A stretch of 64,000 nt of DNA from JAJPKK01 sp963824905 (GCA_963824905.1 CAWGRH010000028.1:248001-312000); one strand, 5' to 3'. Counted from the stretch's first letter, positions 51,088-62,190 are shown. Program-made: numbers and translations. Notes: generated by a model from the letters alone, not told the origin.

Positions 51088-52791
51088 GTGATCCGACGGC
51101 TGCGGCTCACGTCCGGCCTCGTCATGCTCGCCTATGTGGCGACCCATCTGCTCAACCAGAGTCTCGGCCTGTTCTCGGTCGAACTCATGGACCGGGTGCT
51201 CGAGGTCATCTACCGGACTTGGTCCACTTCAGTCGGCGGGTTCATCCTCTATTCTGCGTTCACGGTGCACTACTGCCTGGCGCTATGGGCACTGTGGCTG
51301 CGCAGGTCGCTGAAAATGCCGTTCTCGGAGGCAGCGCAGCTTGTTCTTGGATTCTCGATCCCGTTCTTCCTGATCGACCACGTGCTCAACACGCATGTCG
51401 CCGACGCTTTCTATGGCAGCAATTACGGCTATTACCAGAGCCTGTTGTACCGCTACTTCGTGACCGCGCCCATGCGTGGCGGCCTCCAGCTCACTGTGCT
51501 GGTGATCGCCTGGGTCCACGCCATGATCGGCATGTGGTTCTCGCTGCGGCTCAAGCCATGGTACCCCCGCTGGCAGCCGCTGCTCTACGCCGCCGCGCTG
51601 CTCGTACCGACATTGGCAATTGTCGGTATTCTCGAAGGCGCGCGCGAAGTGGTGGCGCAGAGCGCGGATCCGGCGTGGATCGCCGAGATGATGCGGGTGC
51701 ATCCGCAACCGGGTCCGGCGGATATGGCCATCATCGCGCAGATGATCCTGTGGCTGGGCCGCTTCTTCTTTTTCGCACTTGTCGCCGTGCTGGCGGCGCG
51801 CATCGTCCGCTCATACTGGGAGCGCCGCCATGGCGTGATCCGGCTGAGCTATCCGAGCGGTCGCGTCCTTTCGATCTTGCACGGCGTCTCGGTGCTGGAG
51901 GCGAGCCGGATGGCCGGAATTCCGCACGCGTCGGTGTGCGGGGGACGCGGCCGATGCTCGACCTGCCGCATCAAGGTCGAGGGACCGCCGGATGCGGTGC
52001 CGCCGCCCTCCACCGAAGAGACGAAGGTCCTGCATCGCGTGGGAGCCGGCCCGGACGTGCGGCTCGCCTGCCAGCTGCGCCCGCTCGGCGACCTGCGCGT
52101 CACCCCGCTCCTCCCGGCCACCGCCCAGGCACCGGACGGATTTCGCCGGCCGGGCTACCTCCACGGCGCCGAGCGCGAGATCGCGATCCTGTTCGGCGAC
52201 ATCAGGGCTTTCACCCAGCTCTCCGAGCACAAGCTGCCCTACGACCTCGTCTTCCTGCTCAATCGGTATTTCGCCGAGATGGGCCATGCGGTGGAGGCGG
52301 CGGGCGGGCACATCGACAAGTTCATCGGCGACGGCGTGATGGCGCTGTTCGGCCTCGACAGCGGCGTCGAAGCCGGTTGTCGCGAGGCGCTCGCCGCGGC
52401 GAAAAACATGTCGGAGCGCATGGAAGCGCTCAACCACGCCCTCGCCCACGACATCCCGGAGCCGCTGCGGATCGGCATCGGCATCCACACCGGCCCGGCG
52501 ATCGTCGGCGAAATGGGATACGGCAGCGCCGTCACCGTCACTGCAGTCGGTGACAGCGTCAACACCGCGAGCCGCATGGAAGCGCTCACCAAGACCTATG
52601 GCTGCGAGCTCGTCATCTCCGAGGACGTCGCGACGCGGTCCGGCCTCGCGTTCGGGCCGCTGACCCACCACGACATCGAGATCCGCGGCAGGGTCGGGCG
52701 GCTCGTGGTGCACACTTTCGCGAGCGCCCGCGATCTTCCGCTCGACGGGCCGGTGGAGAAAAGCCCGCGGGTGCGGCAGGGGGCGACATAA
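51088..52791 (+). CDS. Membrane class III nucleotide cyclase with 2Fe-2S ferredoxin domain
   Basis: A 567-residue protein. Residues ~1-245: six-helix membrane unit resembling a cytochrome-b-type membrane anchor (THLLNQ, TVHYCLALWALWLR, VHAMIGMWFSLRLKPWYPRWQPLL), with His residues able to bind haem (H20, H61, H98, H103, H144). Residues ~248-345: plant-type [2Fe-2S] ferredoxin with C284, C290, C293 and C328 (CGGRGRCSTC ... LACQL). Residues ~355-550: class III cyclase catalytic domain with metal Asp D371 (FGDIRAF) and D415 (IGDGVMALFG) and the NTASRMEA segment. It should make cAMP in response to redox state. GTG 51088 starts the membrane unit; the longer open frame upstream is not coding-like. 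Follows the cNMP-binding flavoprotein by 112 bp. Confidence 0.88.
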   Translation: MIRRLRLTSGLVMLAYVATHLLNQSLGLFSVELMDRVLEVIYRTWSTSVGGFILYSAFTVHYCLALWALWLRRSLKMPFSEAAQLVLGFSIPFFLIDHVLNTHVADAFYGSNYGYYQSLLYRYFVTAPMRGGLQLTVLVIAWVHAMIGMWFSLRLKPWYPRWQPLLYAAALLVPTLAIVGILEGAREVVAQSADPAWIAEMMRVHPQPGPADMAIIAQMILWLGRFFFFALVAVLAARIVRSYWERRHGVIRLSYPSGRVLSILHGVSVLEASRMAGIPHASVCGGRGRCSTCRIKVEGPPDAVPPPSTEETKVLHRVGAGPDVRLACQLRPLGDLRVTPLLPATAQAPDGFRRPGYLHGAEREIAILFGDIRAFTQLSEHKLPYDLVFLLNRYFAEMGHAVEAAGGHIDKFIGDGVMALFGLDSGVEAGCREALAAAKNMSERMEALNHALAHDIPEPLRIGIGIHTGPAIVGEMGYGSAVTVTAVGDSVNTASRMEALTKTYGCELVISEDVATRSGLAFGPLTHHDIEIRGRVGRLVVHTFASARDLPLDGPVEKSPRVRQGAT

Positions 52792-52805
52792 AGACGACGC
52801 CGGTA

Positions 52806-52835
52806 CTTTCCCTCCCCGAAGACGGGGAGGGAAAG
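52806..52835. terminator. Perfect 12-bp hairpin between convergent genes
   Basis: CTTTCCCTCCCC and GGGGAGGGAAAG around GAAGAC, located 14 bp after the cyclase stop and 8 bp before the GlcG/HbpS-like stop. Position fits a bidirectional terminator; composition also fits the family D repeat. Confidence 0.55.
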
Positions 52836-52843
52836 ATCTCGTC

Positions 52844-53320
52844 CTACTTCAGCTGGTCCGCGACCTTGGCGACGCCGGCCTTGCCGCACGCCTCTTCCTG
52901 CGGGCCGCCGTTGGGAGCGCCGCTCAGGCCGACGCCGCCGATCGTGTCCTCGCCAACCTTGATCGGCACGCCGCCCTGCAGCGGAATAACCTCGCCGAGC
53001 TGCCGCTGGCCCTGGAGCTGGGTTTCGGTGCGCTGCATCCATTCCGCCGTCGGGCGCCCGAAGGTCCGTGCGGTATAGGCCTTGCGGCGGGCGAGCTCGA
53101 GATTATGCGGCGCGGCACCGTCGCCCTGCACGAAAACCCGCAGCCGTCCGGCGCGATCGACCACGGCGACGGAGACACGCGAGCCGCATTCGGCCATCGC
53201 CGTTTCCACGATCGCCAGCGCCATTTTCGCCGAAACATTGGGCTCCATCAGGACCTGGGCGCCTGCGGCACCAGGAAGCGCAATCAGCGCCGCGACCGCC
53301 GCGGCCAACCGGATCGACAT
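52844..53320 (-). CDS. GlcG/HbpS-type haem-binding protein, secreted
   Basis: A 158-residue exported protein. Signal peptide MSIRLAAAVAALIALPGAAG, cleavage after GAQ. The mature part (NVSAKMALAIVETAMAECGSRVSVAVVDRAGRLRVFVQGDGAAPHNLELARRKAYTARTFGRPTAEW ... PIKVGEDTIGGVGLSGAPNGGPQEEACGKAGV) is the GlcG/HbpS (DUF336) fold, a small PAS-like dimer; some members bind haem or cobalamin. GGGAGG precedes ATG 53320; in-frame codons further upstream are unlikely. Convergent with the cyclase. Function uncertain beyond the family. Confidence 0.88.
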   Translation of the reverse strand: MSIRLAAAVAALIALPGAAGAQVLMEPNVSAKMALAIVETAMAECGSRVSVAVVDRAGRLRVFVQGDGAAPHNLELARRKAYTARTFGRPTAEWMQRTETQLQGQRQLGEVIPLQGGVPIKVGEDTIGGVGLSGAPNGGPQEEACGKAGVAKVADQLK

Positions 53321-53531
53321 CGGATATTCCTCCCTTGTCACTCGTATTGCTTGCCGAGGCCGGGTCCGGCTGCGGCGGTTTGCGGCGCGCATGTTATCAG
53401 CACGCGGCGGGGATGCCACCTTACGCAGACGAGCCGGGCCCCGCTGGGCGGATGGCGTCGGCGCCCGTCTCCACACTTCAATCCCGGCAGCGGCTGGGCT
53501 ATGAGCCAATGGAATTCCACGGGAATTGCAG

Positions 53532-53954
53532 ATGCTGCGCACGATTGGCAGAGCGGTGTTGGGATGGTGTGTGGCGGCGGCCCTCGCCGGCTGCCTGAGC
53601 GATCAGGCCCGCGACGGCGGCGAAGCGCGCGGCGCGGTCCTCCCGGAGAACTACAAGGCGGAGATCATCGCCTTCATGAGGACGTACCTCAACGATCCCG
53701 CCAATGTGCGCGATGCCTTCATCACCGAGCCGGTGATGAAGCCCATCGGCGGGCGCAACCAGTACGCCGTGTGTGTGCGCTACAACGCGAAGAACACCGA
53801 CGGCAAATATGTGGGTAGCAGGGACACGCTCGCGGTGTTCGAGCGCGGCCGCTTCGACCGCGTGATCGATCAGTTCCCGAAGGGCACCGCCAACCCCTGC
53901 GTCGGCTCCGCCGATTACCAGCACTTTCCGGAGCTCGAAGCGCTCAAGCGGTGA
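53532..53954 (+). CDS. Putative lipoprotein, conserved hypothetical
   Basis: A 140-residue protein with a lipoprotein signal: basic start, hydrophobic GWCVAAALAG and lipobox LAGC (Cys at about residue 21). The mature domain (LPENYKAEIIAFMRTYLNDPANVRDAFITEPVMKPIGGRNQYAVCVRYNAKNTDGKYVGSRDTLAVFERGRFD) has two Cys (YAVCVRYN, NPCVGSAD) that could form a disulfide. Common among Bradyrhizobium-type genomes as an uncharacterised lipoprotein. ATG 53532 follows ACGGGAATT; a TTG at 53526 is an alternative. Confidence 0.75.
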   Translation: MLRTIGRAVLGWCVAAALAGCLSDQARDGGEARGAVLPENYKAEIIAFMRTYLNDPANVRDAFITEPVMKPIGGRNQYAVCVRYNAKNTDGKYVGSRDTLAVFERGRFDRVIDQFPKGTANPCVGSADYQHFPELEALKR

Positions 53955-53973
53955 CGTCGTCGCGACGGTCCGG

Positions 53974-54255
53974 CTAGGCGGCGCGCGGCCGCGGAGCGCG
54001 CACTTGCTCGACCTCGACGACGGGCCGATCGGCTGGCACTGTGATTGCGAGCTCGAGGGGATCGGGAACCATGATCACCGCCTGTGGGCGACCATTTTCT
54101 GACATTGCGAATTTGAGTGCGGCGATACGGTCGACGAAAATGCCGCCCCACATCCCGCCCTCGTCCTGCACGACCCATTGGCCGGCGTGGTTACGGCCCA
54201 GCAGAAACGGGCGCATGCGCTTCGAGCGGGACGAGACGGATGGGTCGTCGGGCAT
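53974..54255 (-). CDS. Conserved hypothetical protein
   Basis: A 93-residue cytosolic protein (MPDDPSVSSRSKRMRPFLLG ... HAGQWVVQDEGGMWGGIFVDRIAALKFAMSENGRPQAVIMVP). The central W-V-V-Q-D-x-x-G-x-x-G-G-x-F pattern followed by an alpha helix resembles small uncharacterised proteins widespread in Hyphomicrobiales. ATG 54255 has AGGAGAAAG upstream; an in-frame ATG at 54282 has none. Convergent with the lipoprotein gene and divergent from kdp. No function recognised. Confidence 0.7.
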   Translation of the reverse strand: MPDDPSVSSRSKRMRPFLLGRNHAGQWVVQDEGGMWGGIFVDRIAALKFAMSENGRPQAVIMVPDPLELAITVPADRPVVEVEQVRAPRPRAA

Positions 54256-54627
54256 CGGACTTTCTCCTGGCGGACCTGGCAAGGTCGCGGTCCGCGAACG
54301 ACGTGAGCCTTAAACTGCTGGTCATCCCATAGGGAAACGAGAGGCCGCCAAGCGGTTTCTCATAGCGCCGACATAGGAATCCGATACATCGGGTATAGAA
54401 AAGGCGGCGGGATCGACGCGGCACAGCGCATATCGAAGTGACCGCGGGCGCGGCGTCTATATGAGATTCTTATAAGAAAAGCGGATATCCGCCCTCGAAA
54501 TCCTACATTGGGCCGGACCACTTAGGTGCAGAGCACAAAAACCGACGAGCATTCGAAGGGCCGTCCCTGATCACAGCCGCCGATTGGCCAAGGTCATGCT
54601 CGCGCAAATCTTTTCGAGGATAGTTCC
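54256..54627. other. 372-bp upstream region of the kdp operon
   Basis: Divergent promoter region between the hypothetical gene and kdp. It is locally AT-rich around 54455-54480 and contains the palindrome at 54467-54478. No gene is supported. Confidence 0.5.
54467..54478. promoter_or_regulatory. Palindrome TTCTTATAAGAA upstream of kdp
   Basis: A perfect 12-bp palindrome in an AT-rich stretch, 150 bp before the leader peptide gene. Candidate operator or part of the kdp promoter; binding by KdpE is inference. Confidence 0.4.
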
Positions 54628-54711
54628 ATGCTGGACGTTCTGATGGTCGCGCTCGCGCTCGGCTTCTTCGCGGTGTCGGTGGGCTATGCCTATGCCTGCG
54701 ACCGGCTGTGA
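54628..54711 (+). CDS. 27-residue membrane peptide preceding kdpF
   Basis: ATG 54628 to TGA 54711, starting MLDVLMVALALGFFAVSVGY and ending AYACDRL. One membrane helix. GAGGATAG lies upstream and the kdpF start follows after 11 bp, with AGGAG just past its stop. It is too small for standard gene callers. Similar short leader peptides occur upstream of kdp in related bacteria; a role as KdpF-like subunit is inference. Confidence 0.6.
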   Translation: MLDVLMVALALGFFAVSVGYAYACDRL

Positions 54712-54722
54712 GGAGATATCTC

Positions 54723-54812
54723 ATGCTGTTCGACTATTCGCTCGCCGCGGCCGTGACCGCTGGCCTGCTCGTCTACCTCACCTACGCCCTGCTGCGGCCG
54801 GAGCGCTTCTGA
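54723..54812 (+). CDS. kdpF: KdpF, small subunit of K+-transporting ATPase
   Basis: 29-residue peptide MLFDYSLAAAVTAGLLVYLT then YALLRPERF: a single membrane helix ending in the LLRPERF tail typical of KdpF. KdpF stabilises the KdpABC complex. ATG 54723 has AGGAG six bases upstream. Precedes kdpA by 40 bp. Confidence 0.88.
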   Translation: MLFDYSLAAAVTAGLLVYLTYALLRPERF

Positions 54813-54852
54813 CGGCGCCACGGCGAGTCATCGAATTCTCGGGGTTCGAACC

Positions 54853-56556
54853 ATGACCTTGATCGGCTGGATACAAATTGCGCTGTTTTGTGCTGTCGTC
54901 GTCGCGCTGGTGCGGCCGCTCGGCGGCTACATGACGCGCGTGTTCAACGGCGAGCGGACCTTCCTATCCCCGGTGCTGCGCCCGGTCGAGGCCGCACTCT
55001 ACTGGGCGGCCGGCGTCGATCCCCGGCGCGAGCAACATTGGGTCACCTACACGGTCGCAATGCTGTTCTTCCACATCGGCGGATTTGCGATCCTGTACGC
55101 GCTGCTGCGCCTTCAGGCGGTGCTGCCGTTCAACCCGGCCGGTCAATCGGCGGTCGCCGAGGACCTCTCGTTCAACACCGCGGTGAGCTTCCTCACCAAC
55201 ACCAACTGGCAGAACTACGCCGGCGAGAGCACGATGTCGTACCTCTCGCAGATGCTCGGCCTCACCCACCAGAACTTCCTGTCCGCGGCGACGGGCATCG
55301 TGTTGGCGATCGCACTGATCCGCGGCTTCGCGCGGGCCTCGGTGAAGACCGTCGGCAACTTCTGGGTCGATGTCACCCGCTGCACCCTCTACATCCTGCT
55401 GCCGCTGTGCATTCCCTACGCGCTGTTCCTGGTGTGGCAGGGCATCCCCCAGACGCTCGGTCCCTATGTCGAGGCGTCGACCGTCGAGGGCGGAAAGCAG
55501 CTGATCGCGGTCGGCCCGGTCGCCTCGCAGATCGCAATCAAGATGCTCGGCACCAATGGCGGCGGCTTCTTCAACGCCAACGCCGCCCATCCATTCGAAA
55601 ATCCGACGGCACTTTCGAATTTCGTGCAGATGGTCTCGATCTTCGCGATCGGCGCCGCGATGACCAACGTGTTCGGTCGCATGGTCGGCAACGAGCGCCA
55701 GGGCTGGGCAGTGTTCGCCGCCATGGGCCTGCTGTTCCTCACCGGCGTCCTCGTGACCTACTGGGCGGAAGCGGCAGGAACCACCGGCCTCAACGCGCTC
55801 GGCCTCACCGGCGGCAACATGGAGGGCAAGGAGGTGCGCTTCGGCATCGTCGCCTCCTCGCTGTTCGCAGTGGTGACGACGGCCGCCTCGTGCGGCGCCG
55901 TCAACGCCATGCACGATTCATTCACCGCGCTCGGCGGCATGATTCCGCTCATCAACATGCAGCTCGGCGAAATCATCGTCGGCGGCGTCGGCGCCGGGCT
56001 CTACGGGATGCTGCTCTTCGTCATCCTCTCGATCTTCGTCGCGGGGCTGATGGTCGGGCGCACGCCGGAATATGTCGGCAAGAAGATCGAGGCCAAGGAG
56101 GTGAAGATGGCGATGCTCGCAATCCTCATCCTGCCGCTGATGTATCTCGGCTGGACGGCAGTCGCCGTGGTGCTGCCCTCCGCGGTCGCCTCGATGAACA
56201 ATCCGGGACCGCACGGCTTCACCGAGGTGCTCTATGCCTACACGTCCGCCACAGGCAACAACGGCTCGGCGTTCGCCGGCCTCAACGGCGCGACCTTCTT
56301 CTACAACCTCACCCTCGCCTCGGCGATGCTGGTCGGCCGGTTCTGGATGATTATTCCGGCGATGGCGATCGCGGGGTCGCTGGCGGCGAAGAAATCGATC
56401 CCCGCGTCGTCCGGCACCTTCCCCACGACGGGCGGCCTGTTCGTCGGCCTCGTCGTCGGCGTCATCCTGATCGTCGGCGGCCTCACCTTCTTTCCGGCAC
56501 TCGCGCTCGGCCCCGTGGTCGAGCAGCTCGCCATGACCGCACACACGCTGTTCTGA
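54853..56556 (+). CDS. kdpA: KdpA, K+-binding and translocating subunit
   Basis: Inner-membrane channel-like subunit of the KdpFABC ATPase. 567 residues with about ten helices. Selectivity-filter segments include the GTNGGGFFNANAAHPFENP region and TNTNWQNYAGE; the later TGNNGSAFAGL segment is a further filter loop. Length and order match KdpA. ATG 54853 follows GGGGTTCGAACC. Part of the kdpFABC operon. Confidence 0.96.
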   Translation: MTLIGWIQIALFCAVVVALVRPLGGYMTRVFNGERTFLSPVLRPVEAALYWAAGVDPRREQHWVTYTVAMLFFHIGGFAILYALLRLQAVLPFNPAGQSAVAEDLSFNTAVSFLTNTNWQNYAGESTMSYLSQMLGLTHQNFLSAATGIVLAIALIRGFARASVKTVGNFWVDVTRCTLYILLPLCIPYALFLVWQGIPQTLGPYVEASTVEGGKQLIAVGPVASQIAIKMLGTNGGGFFNANAAHPFENPTALSNFVQMVSIFAIGAAMTNVFGRMVGNERQGWAVFAAMGLLFLTGVLVTYWAEAAGTTGLNALGLTGGNMEGKEVRFGIVASSLFAVVTTAASCGAVNAMHDSFTALGGMIPLINMQLGEIIVGGVGAGLYGMLLFVILSIFVAGLMVGRTPEYVGKKIEAKEVKMAMLAILILPLMYLGWTAVAVVLPSAVASMNNPGPHGFTEVLYAYTSATGNNGSAFAGLNGATFFYNLTLASAMLVGRFWMIIPAMAIAGSLAAKKSIPASSGTFPTTGGLFVGLVVGVILIVGGLTFFPALALGPVVEQLAMTAHTLF

Positions 56557-56575
56557 AAGTTTCGGAGTAGATCCG

Positions 56576-58693
<2,118 letters not shown>

Positions 58694-58713
58694 GCGTCTC
58701 CAGGAGAACCGCC

Positions 58714-59319
58714 ATGTGGCGCGAAATTCGCCCCGCCATCGTCGTCGTCATCGTGCTGACCGCGATCACCGGCCTCGCCTACCCGCTGGCCATCACCGGG
58801 ATCGCCGGCCTCGTCTTCCCGCACCAGGCACAGGGCAGCCTGATCGTGCGCGGCAACGAGGTCGTCGGCTCCGCCTTGATCGGCCAGGAATTTACGAGCG
58901 ACCGTTACTTCCACGGCCGGCCGTCGGCAACCACCGCGCCCGATCCCCAGGATTCGACCAAGACGGTGCCGAAGCCGTACAATGCCGCAGGCTCCGGCGG
59001 CTCGAACCTCGGGCCGACCAACAAGGCGCTGATCGACCGGGTCAGCGCCGACGTGGAGAAGCTGAAGAAGGAGAACGCAGCAGCGGCCGTTCCGATCGAT
59101 CTCGTCACCACCTCGGGCAGCGGCCTCGATCCCGACATCTCGCCGGACGCGGCGTTGTTCCAGGTGCCGCGCGTCGCCGGCGCGCGAAAGCTGCCGGAGG
59201 ATCGGGTGAGACAGCTCGTGAGCGAGCACATCGATCCCCCGCTGGCCGGAGTGCTCGGCGAATCGCATGTCAACGTGCTCTCGCTCAATCTCGCGCTCGA
59301 TCAGCTCGCGCCGAAGTGA
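58714..59319 (+). CDS. kdpC: KdpC, K+-transporting ATPase subunit
   Basis: Single-span periplasmic subunit needed for assembly and K+ affinity. 201 residues: N-terminal helix IRPAIVVVIVLTAITGLAYPLAITG, then YFHGRPSAT, SGGSNLGPTNKALIDRV, DLVTTSGSGLDPDISPDAALFQVPRVA, and HIDPPLAGVLGESHVNVLSLNLALD, all hallmarks of KdpC. CAGGAGAA precedes ATG 58714. Confidence 0.97.
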   Translation: MWREIRPAIVVVIVLTAITGLAYPLAITGIAGLVFPHQAQGSLIVRGNEVVGSALIGQEFTSDRYFHGRPSATTAPDPQDSTKTVPKPYNAAGSGGSNLGPTNKALIDRVSADVEKLKKENAAAAVPIDLVTTSGSGLDPDISPDAALFQVPRVAGARKLPEDRVRQLVSEHIDPPLAGVLGESHVNVLSLNLALDQLAPK

Positions 59320-59324
59320 GGCCC

Positions 59325-59460
59325 TTCTCCCTCCCCGTCTTCGGGGAGGTCCGGGGTGGGGCCCGCGGATGACGAGCTTTTTTTAGGAAGTACCCCATCC
59401 TACCCTTCCCGATGACGAGGAGGGGTGAAGACCACCCTCCCCGCCGGGAGGGAAAGAGGC
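59325..59460. repeat. Family D palindromic element between kdpC and kdpD
   Basis: CTCCCTCCCCGTCTTCGGGGAGG near the kdpC stop and ACCCTCCCCGCCGGGAGGG before kdpD, with an A/T-rich GCTTTTTTTAGGAAGTAC segment in between. The first hairpin could reduce read-through from kdpFABC into kdpDE (inference). Confidence 0.7.
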
Positions 59461-59469
59461 TGATCCTCG

Positions 59470-62190
59470 ATGGCGGACCAGCGGCACGATCTTGAGCAAC
59501 GTCCCTCTCCCGAGGCTCTCCTGGAGGCAGCCCGGCGCGAGCAGGCCGGCGTCGGCAAACTGCGCATTTTCGTCGGCGCCGCGCCCGGCGTCGGCAAGAC
59601 CTACGAGATGCTTCTGCAGGCGCGCGCCAAGCGCAAAGACGGTGCCGACGTCGTGATCGGTGTGGTCGAGACGCACGGCCGCAAGGAAACCGAGGCGCTG
59701 CTCGAGGGCCTGCCGGTCATCTCCCGCAAGTCGGTGGGCTATCGCGGTCATGCGATCGAGGAAATGGACCTCGATGCGGTGATCGCGCGGCATCCGAAAA
59801 TCGTGCTGGTCGACGAGCTCGCCCACACCAACGCGCCCGGCAGCCGACATCCCAAGCGCTATCTCGACGTCGAAGAAATTCTGGCCAACGGGATCGACGT
59901 CTACACCACGGTGAACATCCAGCACATCGAGAGCCTGAACGACGTGATCGCCCAGATCACCGGAATCCGGGTGCGCGAGACCGTCCCGGATTCGGTGTTC
60001 GACCGCGCCGATGCCATCGAGCTCGTCGACATCACCCCGGACGATCTGATCCAGCGCCTGCGCGAAGGCAAGGTCTACGTGCCGCACCAGGCAGAGCGCG
60101 CGCTGCAGCATTTCTTCTCGCCCGAGAACCTCACCGCGCTGCGTGAGCTCGCGCTGCGCCGCACCGCCGAACGCGTCGACGAGCAGCTGTTGAGCCAGAT
60201 GCAGGCGCGCGCGATCCCCGGGCCGTGGGCCGCCGGCGAGCGCATCCTCGTCTGCGTCAACGAGGATGCGCGCTGCGCCGGCCTCGTGCGCTACGCCAAG
60301 CGCCTGTCGGACCGCCTGCACGCCCCCTTCGTCGCACTCGCGGTCGAGACTGCGCGCAGCGTGCGGCTCTCTGAGGTGGAGCGCGACCGCATCGCCGATA
60401 CGCTGCGCCTCGCCCAGGCGCTCGGCGGCGAGGCCGCCACCATTCCCGGCGGCGACCGGCGCATCGCCGACGACATCATGAGCTACGCGCAGGCGAACAA
60501 CGTCACCCAGATCATCCTCGGCAAGTCGACGCGCACGCGCTGGTTCGAGATCCTGCATGGGTCGGTGGTCCACGACCTCGTCCGCCGCGCTGGCAATATC
60601 AGCATCAACGTCATCGCCGGCGACCAACTGCCCGGCGACCCCATTCCGAAGAAGACGGTGAGGACCGCGGAACAGCGCGAGCCGTTCCAGGTGCGTCCGT
60701 ACCTCGTCGCGATCGTGGCGGTCGGCCTCGCGCTTCTCGCGAGCGAAGCGATCCAACCCTATCTCGGCGTCGAGAACGTCGACCTCGTCTTCCTGACGGC
60801 GATCGTCTCCGTCGCAGTGCGCTACGGCCTTTATCCGTCACTGTTCGCGAGCATGATCGCCTCGCTCTGCTACAATTTCTTCTTCCTGCCGCCGATCTAC
60901 ACATTCACGATCACCGATCCGACCAATGTCGCAGCCTTCGTGTTCTTCATCATCATGGCGACGCTCGTTTCGAACGTCGCCGCACGGGTGCGCGTCCAGG
61001 CCACCACGGCGATGGCGCGAGCGCGCACCACCGATGCGCTCTACACCTTCAGCCGCAAGCTCGCCGGCATCGGCACGCTCGACGACGTGTTGTGGGCGAC
61101 CACCTACCAGATCGCGTTGATGCTCAAGGTGCGTGTGGTGATCCTGCTGCCCGAGCGGGGCACCATCGTCGTCAAGGCCGGATACCCGCCCGAGGACATG
61201 CTGGGCGAAGCCGACGTCGCCGCGGCCAAATGGGCCTGGGAGCACGACCGCAATGCCGGCCGCGGCTCCGACACGTTGCCGGGCGCCAAGCGGCTGTTCC
61301 TGCCGATGCGGACCGGCCGCGGGCCGATCGGCATCATCGGGATCGACAGCGACAAGCCGGGACCCCTGCTCACGCCCGACGAGCGCCGGCTGCTCGACGC
61401 GCTGATCGACCAGAGCGCGCTCGCGATCGAACGCATCCATCTCGTCGAGGACATGGACCGGGCGAAACGCACCATCGAGACCGACCGGCTGCGCACCGCG
61501 CTCCTGACCTCGATTTCCCACGACCTCAAGACGCCGCTCGCGGCGATCCTCGGCGCCGCCGGCACGCTGCGCGATCTTGCCGGTGCGTTGACCGACGAGC
61601 AGAAGATCGAGCTCGTCGGCACCATGATCGAGGAATCCGAGCGGCTCAACCGCTTCATCGCCAATCTGCTCGACATGACGCGGCTCGAATCCGGCGCCCT
61701 CGTGCTCAACACCGCGCTCTATGACCTCGACGAGATCGTCGGCAGCGCCTTGCGACGCGCCGGCAAGATTCTTTGCCATCACCGCGTCCAGCTCGACGTC
61801 GAGCCCGACCTTCCGATGATCGACGTCGATCCGGTGCTGCTGGAGCAAGCCCTGTTCAACATTCTCGACAATGCGGCGAAGTTCGCCGCGGAAGGCACGA
61901 CGGTGCGCATCCAGGGGCGCCGCGACGGCCGGTTCATCGAGCTGCGCATCTTCGACGAGGGCGAGGGCATTCCGGCCGCCGACCTCCAGCGCATCTTCGA
62001 TAAGTTCCACCGCGTCACCAAGGGCGACCGCGTGCGGCCGGGCACCGGGCTCGGCCTTCCCATCGCCCGCGGCTTCGTCGAGGCGATGCACGGCACCGTC
62101 GAGGCCGCCAACCGAACCGACCGCAGTGGGGCGGTCTTCACCATCCGCCTGCCGGTGCCGGCGGAGCAAAAACTGGAGAGCGCCGCGTGA
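59470..62190 (+). CDS. kdpD: KdpD, K+-sensing histidine kinase
   Basis: Membrane sensor kinase for K+ limitation. 906 residues in order: KdpD domain with Walker A GAAPGVGKT (37-44) and the LAHTNAPGSRH motif, USP-like domain (ERILVCVNEDARCAGLVRYAKRL ... GKSTRTRWFEILHGS), four membrane helices (~400-510), GAF-like domain, HisKA with H684 (SISHDLKTPLAAILGA) and HATPase (NILDNAAKFAAEGT, DEGEGIPAADL, GTGLGLPIARGF). The stop overlaps kdpE by GTGA. Complete and intact. Confidence 0.97.
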   Translation: MADQRHDLEQRPSPEALLEAARREQAGVGKLRIFVGAAPGVGKTYEMLLQARAKRKDGADVVIGVVETHGRKETEALLEGLPVISRKSVGYRGHAIEEMDLDAVIARHPKIVLVDELAHTNAPGSRHPKRYLDVEEILANGIDVYTTVNIQHIESLNDVIAQITGIRVRETVPDSVFDRADAIELVDITPDDLIQRLREGKVYVPHQAERALQHFFSPENLTALRELALRRTAERVDEQLLSQMQARAIPGPWAAGERILVCVNEDARCAGLVRYAKRLSDRLHAPFVALAVETARSVRLSEVERDRIADTLRLAQALGGEAATIPGGDRRIADDIMSYAQANNVTQIILGKSTRTRWFEILHGSVVHDLVRRAGNISINVIAGDQLPGDPIPKKTVRTAEQREPFQVRPYLVAIVAVGLALLASEAIQPYLGVENVDLVFLTAIVSVAVRYGLYPSLFASMIASLCYNFFFLPPIYTFTITDPTNVAAFVFFIIMATLVSNVAARVRVQATTAMARARTTDALYTFSRKLAGIGTLDDVLWATTYQIALMLKVRVVILLPERGTIVVKAGYPPEDMLGEADVAAAKWAWEHDRNAGRGSDTLPGAKRLFLPMRTGRGPIGIIGIDSDKPGPLLTPDERRLLDALIDQSALAIERIHLVEDMDRAKRTIETDRLRTALLTSISHDLKTPLAAILGAAGTLRDLAGALTDEQKIELVGTMIEESERLNRFIANLLDMTRLESGALVLNTALYDLDEIVGSALRRAGKILCHHRVQLDVEPDLPMIDVDPVLLEQALFNILDNAAKFAAEGTTVRIQGRRDGRFIELRIFDEGEGIPAADLQRIFDKFHRVTKGDRVRPGTGLGLPIARGFVEAMHGTVEAANRTDRSGAVFTIRLPVPAEQKLESAA

